The notes under the pieces are model-generated. The model saw only the letters and a list, made by a program, of their open reading frames with translations, had not been told where the DNA came from and searched no databases. This document shows, piece by piece, positions 23,388 to 30,652 of a stretch of DNA of 32,021 bases; within the stretch, counting starts at the first letter, position 1, and each line of letters opens with the position of its first letter. Source of the stretch: Methanoculleus sp. UBA303. Lineage in GTDB: Archaea > Halobacteriota > Methanomicrobia > Methanomicrobiales > Methanoculleaceae. The stretch is from the NCBI GenBank assembly GCA_002501655.1, contig DANY01000034.1, forward strand, positions 1 through 32,021, in the 5' to 3' direction. The position numbers and the translations under genes are program-made.

Positions 23388-24015
23388 CTACCCCTGCAAC
23401 GGGCGGCGGCTATGTGATAATAGTTTCGGGGGCCTGTCTTTGCACCCCTTGAACTCATATCCGGGTGGACAAGACCGGAACTCACACGCCCTGGCAACCC
23501 CTGTCATATCTCCCACATCCTATGACGTGGAGAGATCACCACCTGTGCCCCCATGCCCCGGGTCTGCACAGGGCATGCAGATCCCGGTCATCATGGGGAG
23601 CCCCGGGAAGAGCATATCCACCGGGTGGCAAGAGGGTCTGCTTTTATCGGTTGAGCCTGTGGCCGAACGCGGTTTCATACCAGCACTACATACGCAAGAA
23701 GTTAAACATCTGGCCCTGGCATACCCGATCCGGGAATATTAAAGGTCGATCTTATTCTCTGTTGCAGACCGTTCCGTTCGCCAATCGAATCCTCGCGGTG
23801 TGAATTATATCGACATTACTATATTACATAGTGAATATTTTAGACAAACTATTATATAGTATAAAGTTCAGCATGGAACTCAACACATCAAGGGGGAGAT
23901 GATATTCGGCGATACACTTACCTGGTAGAATTTTGCTCGACCAATACGATATGCAGACCTTCTTTGCATCCAGGTATGGGATACCGGCAGTTGAGTGGCA
24001 CCTGCGTTACAGGGG
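23388..24015. other. long intergenic region, no convincing gene up to the AT-rich palindromes
   Basis: Bases 23388-23800 carry two overlapping plus-strand frames (23440-23742 and 23465-23803). Neither has a ribosome site, protein-like composition or recognisable family. I treat the stretch as non-coding or decayed. At about 23800 the sequence turns sharply AT-rich and carries two palindromes (annotated separately). Confidence 0.4.
23818..23866 (+). promoter_or_regulatory. AT-rich tandem palindromes with TATA-like core at the head of the glycan island
   Basis: Two inverted repeats of the same half-sites occur: ACTAT-ATTAC-ATAGT (23818-23832) and ACTAT-TAT-ATAGT (23848-23860), with centres about 29 bases apart. 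The second runs into ATAAAG, giving a TATA-like stretch (23851-23866). The arrangement looks like a dimeric regulator binding two sites on one DNA face beside a promoter. The following reliable gene is the small frame at 24016 and then the glycosyltransferase at 24352. Confidence 0.5.
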
Positions 24016-24189
24016 ATGTCGGATGACATCGGTACAGATGCAGGTCGTTGGGGATATCCTTCTCGGGCCAAAAAACGGGAAAAATCGTTTAAGAAGGTAC
24101 AGAAGGAATTTCTGCAGAACGATCCACTTTTTTGGAACCCTGAAGACGGTCCTTTCAGGCGTCGGCAGCCAGATTACTACAAATGGTGA
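24016..24189 (+). CDS. possible small protein before the glycosyltransferase operon
   Basis: A 57-residue frame from ATG 24016 begins MSDDIGTDAGRWGYPSRAKK and ends with LFWNPEDGPFRRRQPDYYKW. The aromatic, charged tail is protein-like and the ATG follows an AGGGG. A 7-base hairpin, GGTGAGG-AGGC-CCTCACC (24185-24202), overlaps the stop. No family is recognised. The overlapping frame 23933-24355 is less protein-like. Confidence 0.35.
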   Translation: MSDDIGTDAGRWGYPSRAKKREKSFKKVQKEFLQNDPLFWNPEDGPFRRRQPDYYKW

Positions 24190-24351
24190 GGAGGCCCTCA
24201 CCTACAACCTTGCAACCTGCCGGTACCGCATCAGGGAGCACGGGCCCGCATCCCTCACCGAATGCGGGATCCGGCTTCTCATTTTGTTCCGCCAGAACTG
24301 TTACGCAGGCATAATCAGACGACGGCTCAAGCAACAGGCCTGTGATCGTTT

Positions 24352-25608
24352 ATGAAGATCCTCCAGGTGACGCCGTTCTTCAAGCCGAGTTGGGAGTCCG
24401 GGGGCGTGGCACGTGCGGCATATGAGATCTCAAGGCGTCTCCAGATGGCAGGCCACGACGTTACGGTATATACGACGAATCGGAGCACATATCCGACCGG
24501 GCTTCCAACGAACAGACCTATCGATATCGAGGGGATGCGGGTCTACTATTTTGAAAATTTACGGAAGTATTTTCCGAGCACAGCAGCAATACCCGTAGTC
24601 CCGTACTATTTGCCGTTCGTTGCACGCCGTGATCTGCAGAATTATGATATTATTCACATCCATGAGCACAGGACGCTCCTTGCGGCCATTGTAAGTCATT
24701 ATGCCAGGGAGTACGGCATTCCATACGTCCTGCAACCGCACGGATCGCTCCCTAAAAATCGAACCCTGGGTAAGGTAAGGGTGAAAAACCTCTTTGATCT
24801 CATCTCAGGATCTGCCACTTTAGATGCTGCATCAAGACTGATCGTCATGAACAGCATGGAAAAGGAACAGAGTATAATGATGGGCATTCGTGAGGATAAG
24901 ATCGCCGTTATTCGCAACGGCATCAGTCTCGAAAGGTGCATTACCGCCAGGAGCAAAGGAGAATTCCGCAAATCATGCGGAATAGAGAACGGAAGCAATC
25001 TCATTCTATACCTGGGCAGAATTGATAGAATCAAGGGAATTGATTTTCTGATAGAAGCGTTTTACCGGCTGGTGCAGGAGCAAAAAGATGCCATCCTGGT
25101 TATTGCCGGGCCTGAATGGGGTTACAAACAGGAACTCGAGGAGAAAGTACGCACTCTCGGAATTCAGGATCGGGTACGATTTGTCGGCTATATGGATGAC
25201 GTCGGTTTTGCCTATCAGGATGCTGATCTGCTCGTCTATCCAGGAATGTATGAGATATTCGGGCTTGTCCCGTTTGAGGCGATCATGAGCGGAACCCCGG
25301 TGATCGTCACAGACGGCAATGGCAGCGGAGAACTCATCAGAGAGGGTGACTGCGGCCTGGTTGTACGATATGGAGACTGTGCTGATTTAGCGAAAAAAAT
25401 GGCATTCTGTCTTGAAAATCCCGAGGAAGGGAGGAAAATGATTCAGCGAGGGCAGGAATTCGTTCGGAAGAACCTGACATGGGACCGGATCGTGGAAAAA
25501 CTCGATCAGGAATACAGGAAGTGCCTATGCCTGCAGAAGAGCGGAAATCCGACAACGAGTTCCTCGACCGTGGAAAAACTCGAACAGGAATACCAGAAGT
25601 GTCTATGA
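24352..25608 (+). CDS. GT4 family glycosyltransferase
   Basis: The 418-residue GT-B enzyme would transfer a sugar from a nucleotide donor to a lipid-linked or surface glycan. It has the N-terminal acceptor-domain loop SGGVARAAYEIS, then VLQPHGSLPKN, and the donor-domain ILYLGRIDRIKGIDFLIEAF. The EX7E motif is present as EIFGLVPFE, followed by SGTPVIVTDGNGSGELI. The ribosome site is GTGATC four bases before ATG 24352. The last 26 codons are an in-frame near-repeat of the preceding 26: VEKLDQEYRKCL becomes VEKLEQEYQKCL. Its TGA overlaps the next start (ATGA, 25605-25608). Base composition is markedly lower in GC than genes to the left. Confidence 0.9.
   Translation: MKILQVTPFFKPSWESGGVARAAYEISRRLQMAGHDVTVYTTNRSTYPTGLPTNRPIDIEGMRVYYFENLRKYFPSTAAIPVVPYYLPFVARRDLQNYDIIHIHEHRTLLAAIVSHYAREYGIPYVLQPHGSLPKNRTLGKVRVKNLFDLISGSATLDAASRLIVMNSMEKEQSIMMGIREDKIAVIRNGISLERCITARSKGEFRKSCGIENGSNLILYLGRIDRIKGIDFLIEAFYRLVQEQKDAILVIAGPEWGYKQELEEKVRTLGIQDRVRFVGYMDDVGFAYQDADLLVYPGMYEIFGLVPFEAIMSGTPVIVTDGNGSGELIREGDCGLVVRYGDCADLAKKMAFCLENPEEGRKMIQRGQEFVRKNLTWDRIVEKLDQEYRKCLCLQKSGNPTTSSSTVEKLEQEYQKCL
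25491..25607 (+). repeat. 78-base in-frame tandem duplication at a gene junction
   Basis: Bases 25491-25529 recur at 25569-25607 with about four differences in 39. Both copies end in CTATG. In the second copy this ATG starts the next gene. In the first it is an in-frame internal ATG of the same reading frame. The duplication therefore lengthens the first glycosyltransferase and places a decoy start upstream of the second. Confidence 0.7.
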
Positions 25609-26807
25609 ATATACTGGCAATTCCAACAACCGTCGGGCTATCAAAACCACTGAGCGGGGGCCAGAATCGGTTTTGCAACCTTGTCAAGTGCCAGGCCGCA
25701 CATAACCGCGTCATTGTACTCGAACCAGATCATCTTCATGACGAGAGCGATGATGATGTCGCGAAGGTCTATACTTATCATGATATCGAGGCGCTCCAAA
25801 GGAGATTATCCATATTCAGAGATATTAATCTCGATTTCATCCGTAAGGCGGCGCGGATCATCAGGGACGAAGAGATTGATCTCATCCAGATCACCCATCC
25901 AAGCGGAGCAATGGCGGCCAGGACACTCGGTTTCCTTACGCGCAGGAAGATAAAGATAGTGTATGACGCTCACAATGTTGAATCCGACTTCATTCAACAG
26001 ACCTTTGCGAACCATGACCACTACTCCCCGATGGAGCGGAAACTCATACCCGCCTATACGAATTTGCTGGAGAGGGTCTCCTGCAGGTACCTGTTCGACC
26101 ACATCACCGCCGTGAGCGACAATGATGCAGCTACGTTCAGGAGGAAGTATCATCTCAAAGATGGGATGATCAGCGTCATTCCTTCGGGATGCAGTATCCG
26201 TTCGAGGATATCTGATGGAGCAAGAAATAAGATTCGCGAAGGGATGGGGCTGCGTCCCACGGATATCGCTGTATTCTTCCACGGCCTCTACGGGCATCCG
26301 CCGAACCGGGAAGGGTTTGATCTTATTCAAACCTATATTGCCCCTCGTTTTGCCGATACAAACCCGGATGTATTATTTGTCATCGGTGGGACGCAGGTTC
26401 CAACGTTTGAAGAAGCAAACGTCAGATCGCTTGGGTTCATCACCGATATCCAGAATATTTGCGGCGCCGATATCGCCATTGTGCCTCTTAGAAGCGGAGG
26501 AGGGACAAAACTAAAAGTATTCGATTATATGAGCGCCGGTCTACCAATTGTGACCACGAAGAAAGGAATCGAGGGAATCGATGCTGAAAATTACGAGCAT
26601 GCGATCATCGTTGACGACGTCGATGAAGACTTCATAGCGGGGATCCGGTATCTGATCGAAAATAAAGAAGAACGGAAGAGAATTGGAGACAATGCTCGAG
26701 CGCTGGCCGAAGTGAAATATGACTGGCGAATAATCAGGGGAAAACTGGAGAACCTGTACCAGACTCTGGTTCCGGAATCAAGTGCCCGTCATAGCGACTC
26801 CACATAG
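25605..26807 (+). CDS. GT4-like glycosyltransferase
   Basis: The 400-residue protein has an N-terminal domain with VYDAHNVESDFI (a common acceptor-side motif of surface-polysaccharide GT4 enzymes), ITAVSDNDAATF and ISVIPSGCSI. Its donor domain has FFHGLYGHPPNREGFDLI, then PLRSGGGTKLKVFDYMSAGLPIVTT, where GGGTKLKVFDYM takes the place of the EX7E motif. The ATG at 25605 overlaps the upstream stop by four bases; the frame's earlier start at 25479 lies inside the neighbouring gene and is not used. Part of the same operon. Confidence 0.88.
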   Translation: MNILAIPTTVGLSKPLSGGQNRFCNLVKCQAAHNRVIVLEPDHLHDESDDDVAKVYTYHDIEALQRRLSIFRDINLDFIRKAARIIRDEEIDLIQITHPSGAMAARTLGFLTRRKIKIVYDAHNVESDFIQQTFANHDHYSPMERKLIPAYTNLLERVSCRYLFDHITAVSDNDAATFRRKYHLKDGMISVIPSGCSIRSRISDGARNKIREGMGLRPTDIAVFFHGLYGHPPNREGFDLIQTYIAPRFADTNPDVLFVIGGTQVPTFEEANVRSLGFITDIQNICGADIAIVPLRSGGGTKLKVFDYMSAGLPIVTTKKGIEGIDAENYEHAIIVDDVDEDFIAGIRYLIENKEERKRIGDNARALAEVKYDWRIIRGKLENLYQTLVPESSARHSDST

Positions 26808-26815
26808 ATGATGCC

Positions 26816-29086
26816 ATGCAGATCGAAAATCCAATTACGCTAAACGACTGGAAGATCCGGAATTATTTCATCGCGATCCTGGGGTTTCAGCTGGGACTCC
26901 TGGTTATACAACTTCTGGCGAGTACGGACCCGTATATCCTCGCTCTGCAAGCGATCCTGGGGTTTACCTTTTTTACATTCGTTCCGGGTATAATCGCTCT
27001 CAGACTCATGAGGATACATAATATAAGTACCCTTGAGACACTTCTCTATGCAGTTGGGTTGAGCATAGCAATCCTCATGGCTACCGGGTTCCTTATGAGT
27101 GTGTTCTACCCCATCTTTGGGGTCTCCCGGCCGCTGTCGCCCGGTTCAACCCTGGTGACAATCAACGTCATAACATTGATTCTGCTCATACTCAGTCTCG
27201 CCAGAGATGGTCGATCCTCCGAACCGGGCTCTATCGATACGGAGACGTTTCTCTCAAGACCTGCGTTTCTCTTGTATCTAGTGCCGTTCCTGACAATTAT
27301 CGGGACCTATTTCGTAAACCAGTATCACAACAACGGAATTCTCATGCTGGTAATCGCGCTCATCGCGGTTATACCTATACTGATTGGATTAAACCGGGTG
27401 ATCCCGGAAACGCTGTACCCTCTGGCAATCTTATCCATCTCCGTCTCGCTATTGCTTCACACATCGCTCATATCTCCCTATCTATGGGGCTACGATATCC
27501 ATTATGAGACATTCCTTGCAAACCTCGTCATAGATAACTCATTCTGGGATTCCACAAGTCCCGGAAATGTGAACGCAATGCTCTCCGTCGTCCTGCTGGC
27601 TCCGATGTACTCGTATATCACGGGGTTGGACCTGACCTGGGTGTTCAAATTAGTCTATCCGATTATCTTTGCCCTTGTGCCCCTGGGGTTGTATCATGTT
27701 TTCCGGAGGCAGATAGAGGCAAAGAACGCTTTCCTTGCATGTTTCTTCTTCGTCTCATTCATAATATTTTACGCGGAAATGGCCTCTCTGGCGCGTCAGG
27801 AGATTGCAGAACTCTTTCTCGTCCTGCTCATCATGATAATGGTCACGAGAAATATTCCCCGAATAACGAATTTCGCGTTATTTGTGGTATTCGGTGCCTC
27901 TCTGGCCGTTTCGCATTACGGAACATCATATATCTACCTGCTCTTCCTCATCGCGGTCTGGCTGTACATGACTCTCTCCTCAATCACCGCAACCCGCGGA
28001 CATACTATTCTCAAACGTTTGCGAAAAGCAGCAGGGGAGAGATCGTCAGGGGGAGATTCCTTGAGCTGGAGGGATGACGGGAGGGCGATAACCGCCGTTC
28101 ATGTCCTCTTTTTTACCGGGTTTACACTCGGGTGGTACATACTTATCGCGGGAGGGACTTCCTTCGATACAATCGTATCGATCATCGATCACATTGGCAA
28201 TACGGTCTTGGTGGACCTGCTGAACCCCGAGGCAACTGAAGGGTTGGACCTTCTCATCAGCACTCCCCAATCGCCCCTGCATACCGTCGCCAAAGGCCTC
28301 CACCTCATTACTCTGGCACTCATCGTCGTTGGGTTTATCGCCATCTGTTCCTGGCGCAGTACCACCAATTTTTCAAGGGAATACATTGCGTTCTCTTTTA
28401 TTGCGCTCCTCTTCGGAGTTGCGGGCGTCGTTGTACCAAACTTTTCCAGCACACTCAACACCTCAAGACTCTACCAGATTGTGCTCATCTTCCTTTCCCC
28501 GCTCTGCGTTATCGGCGGCATCAGCATACTTGCGGCACTGGGAACATATATCAATAAACTCCGGAGCGGATGGCTCACGGGACGAACGCCGCTGGTACTG
28601 ATGTCGGTTCTCTTCTCATTGCTGTTCCTCTTCAGTACGGGTTGGATCTACGAGTGCGCCAACGATCAGCCGTCGTCCATCGCTCTAAGTCAGGACTCGA
28701 TTAAGAAATACGGAGGCGGTACACCGAAAAATGTGTTCTATGGAACGTTCATACCGGAGCACGACGTTTTTGGTGCCCGCTGGCTGGGCAAGTACACGGA
28801 GGACGGTTCGGTCGTCTATGCGGATAGAACACGGAAAGATAATGTATTGACCTCCTACGGCAACCTCGCGAGGACGCCCCCCTTCTTGCCCAAAACAGAC
28901 TTCGAACCGGTTTGGGGCGCATATGGCGCATATGTTTATCTGGCGACATATAACGTCGTCGAGCGCTCCGCAAGCGGTCCTGAGGAGTATTATGATTACT
29001 GGAGCATCGAAGAGATATATCCCGCGATCTGCCGCAACAACAAGGTGTATTCAAACTATCAGAGCGAGATATATCAGAACGGGTAA
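26816..29086 (+). CDS. large polytopic membrane protein, DUF2206-like
   Basis: The 756-residue protein has about 14 or more hydrophobic helices from residue 15 to 600, and a C-terminal soluble domain of about 130 residues (NVFYGTFIPEHDVFGARWLGKY). Conserved-looking points are YLWGYDIHYETFLANLV and MASLARQEIAELFLVLLIM, followed by HYGTSYIYLLFLI. This matches archaeal DUF2206 membrane proteins, found in surface-glycan clusters. By topology it could be a GT-C type glycosyltransferase or a polymerase, which is inference. It begins eight bases after the preceding stop, as third gene of the operon. Confidence 0.75.
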   Translation: MQIENPITLNDWKIRNYFIAILGFQLGLLVIQLLASTDPYILALQAILGFTFFTFVPGIIALRLMRIHNISTLETLLYAVGLSIAILMATGFLMSVFYPIFGVSRPLSPGSTLVTINVITLILLILSLARDGRSSEPGSIDTETFLSRPAFLLYLVPFLTIIGTYFVNQYHNNGILMLVIALIAVIPILIGLNRVIPETLYPLAILSISVSLLLHTSLISPYLWGYDIHYETFLANLVIDNSFWDSTSPGNVNAMLSVVLLAPMYSYITGLDLTWVFKLVYPIIFALVPLGLYHVFRRQIEAKNAFLACFFFVSFIIFYAEMASLARQEIAELFLVLLIMIMVTRNIPRITNFALFVVFGASLAVSHYGTSYIYLLFLIAVWLYMTLSSITATRGHTILKRLRKAAGERSSGGDSLSWRDDGRAITAVHVLFFTGFTLGWYILIAGGTSFDTIVSIIDHIGNTVLVDLLNPEATEGLDLLISTPQSPLHTVAKGLHLITLALIVVGFIAICSWRSTTNFSREYIAFSFIALLFGVAGVVVPNFSSTLNTSRLYQIVLIFLSPLCVIGGISILAALGTYINKLRSGWLTGRTPLVLMSVLFSLLFLFSTGWIYECANDQPSSIALSQDSIKKYGGGTPKNVFYGTFIPEHDVFGARWLGKYTEDGSVVYADRTRKDNVLTSYGNLARTPPFLPKTDFEPVWGAYGAYVYLATYNVVERSASGPEEYYDYWSIEEIYPAICRNNKVYSNYQSEIYQNG

Positions 29087-29161
29087 CACTTCCTCCGTGC
29101 TGCTGCCGTCCCGGGATCGGCGTTCACGCCTGATGCCCGAAAATGTGCGTGGGAGAGTAAA

Positions 29162-30397
29162 TCACAGAACGTACCGCTTAGCCATGGATAGCACTACAAA
29201 GATACCGATCAGTGCGTATGTCAGGATCCATGCATACCCCACACCAAGAATCCCGAATTGCAGCATCAAGATATAACTGGACGCCAGAAGCAGGATGAAG
29301 ATGATGGCGCTGATAACGATCAGACTCTTCAGCCCGTACTGAACTTTCTTGATTGCAATAAATACTTCCGAAAACGAGAAGAAAAAACTTGAAATTGCCA
29401 GAACCTTAACTAATTCGAGCCCTTCTACATAATCCGGACCGATCAAACCGAGGATATGCTCTCCGAATACGAACAAGCCCACAACCGCCGGGATGAGCAG
29501 CGCAAAAATTCCGGCGAGCGATTTTAGTACGTTTCTCTTCAGTGCTTCGCCGTGGCTGCCCTCGACAAAGAGCGATGTCGTGAAAGACGTGGGGATGAGG
29601 AATAAGAACATGACAAGTGCATACGCAATGAAGTACTGAGCGGCTTTTTCTGCACCGAGAATGTTCAACACAAGAATCGGGAGGATCGTGCTCGGAGCCG
29701 CAATGAGCAATCCGGAAAAGTAGTTGCCTGCAGAGAAGCGAAACGAATCGATCAAAAAGTCCCTATCAAGGCCGGATAGATGAATCCCGGACCTGTAGAG
29801 AAGGAAAACCGAAACAATGAGGGCAATGATGAATGAAAGACCCAGCGAACTGAAGATTCCAAGTGCTCCGAGAAAAATCAGAGGAATGAGAATAAGGAGC
29901 CTTGAACCAAAAAGGAGGCTCTGAAGGAAGTAAAATTCGGATTTCCGCAGTGCAACGAATGCTGCACCGATAAAAGCCGTTACAGAGTTGGCTATCAGAA
30001 AGGTGATGTAGAGGAGCGCATAGTCCTTGACCGGGTGCAATTCGGGCGACCAGGTATCCACCGTGGCTATGAACAGAGCTCCCAGGACAAACCCGAATAG
30101 TGATGTAACGATTATTGCCGTTCCCAGGACCTTGGATTTATCCCGCGTCGGAAAAAACCGTATGATCGATTGATCAAATCCAAGCTTCGATAAGAGGATC
30201 AGCATCCCCATGGATGAGATAAGGGCCGTCGCAACCCCTACGTCTTCTTGCGGATAGAACCGTGCTGCAAGCATCCAGAATATGAAGCCAAAGCCTGCAC
30301 TTGAGATCGATGTGAGGATGATGAAGAACGTATTCCTATACAGCGGGTCTATAAGATAGGCTTTCAGTTCAACGGGGTTTTTCGGGAACGCGTGCAT
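29162..30397 (-). CDS. Wzx-like polysaccharide flippase (MOP superfamily)
   Basis: The 411-residue protein has about 12 membrane helices. It starts with the family pattern RNTFFIILTSISSAGFGFIFWMLAARFYPQEDVGVATALIS, where the membrane helix leads into the conserved FYPQEDVG loop, then SIIRFFPT. Such proteins move lipid-linked oligosaccharides across the membrane, which fits the facing glycosyltransferase operon. It has slightly fewer helices than the usual 14. I prefer the ATG at 30397 (MHAFPKNPVEL) over 30439 because AGGGG lies six bases before it. A TATA-like ATTTAATAG sits near 30484-30496. It converges on the DUF2206 gene with a 75-base gap. Confidence 0.85.
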   Translation of the reverse strand: MHAFPKNPVELKAYLIDPLYRNTFFIILTSISSAGFGFIFWMLAARFYPQEDVGVATALISSMGMLILLSKLGFDQSIIRFFPTRDKSKVLGTAIIVTSLFGFVLGALFIATVDTWSPELHPVKDYALLYITFLIANSVTAFIGAAFVALRKSEFYFLQSLLFGSRLLILIPLIFLGALGIFSSLGLSFIIALIVSVFLLYRSGIHLSGLDRDFLIDSFRFSAGNYFSGLLIAAPSTILPILVLNILGAEKAAQYFIAYALVMFLFLIPTSFTTSLFVEGSHGEALKRNVLKSLAGIFALLIPAVVGLFVFGEHILGLIGPDYVEGLELVKVLAISSFFFSFSEVFIAIKKVQYGLKSLIVISAIIFILLLASSYILMLQFGILGVGYAWILTYALIGIFVVLSMAKRYVL

Positions 30398-30599
30398 TAT
30401 TTCCCCTAATGGATGTATCGCGTATATCAAATTATCCATCCTGGCGCCCCTCCTGCACCGATACGTCGTACCGAGGGGCCCATACTATTAAATGAATCCA
30501 GAACGTTTGGGACGTCCACACATGGTGTGGCAAAGGAGAAACGGCCGCTACTGACGACGAATCCAGGCGTTCACAGATCAGGAGGCGGACGGGTACCGG

Positions 30600-30652
30600 A
30601 AAAAAAGTTTGGGGGTGAGCGGCGTGAGAAACGATCTCTTAAAGGGTCTCAC
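30600..30652 (-). terminator. hairpin and oligo-T after the dockerin-protein gene
   Basis: On the minus strand GTGAGA...TCTCAC (30624-30629 with 30647-30652) can pair, overlapping the stop codon. About 20 bases later comes a run of seven T (A-run 30600-30606 on the plus strand). The region 30440-30599 holds no supported gene. It carries the presumed flippase promoter. Confidence 0.5.

Noticed and set aside
23440..23803. Two overlapping open frames of 100 and 112 codons after the Mg2+ ATPase
   Set aside because: No ribosome site, unusual composition rich in Pro, His and Trp, and no family resemblance; the frames overlap each other.
23765..23805. Sequence with AATCGAATCC resembling a tRNA T-loop
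   Set aside because: No matching acceptor, D or anticodon arms could be found upstream.
25479..25604. Upstream extension of the second glycosyltransferase frame
   Set aside because: Lies inside the preceding gene and its duplicated tail; the ATGA overlap at 25605 is the credible start.
30519..30531. Short near-palindrome ACACATGGTGTGG upstream of the flippase gene
   Set aside because: Short, imperfect, and not placed at a clear promoter; likely chance.
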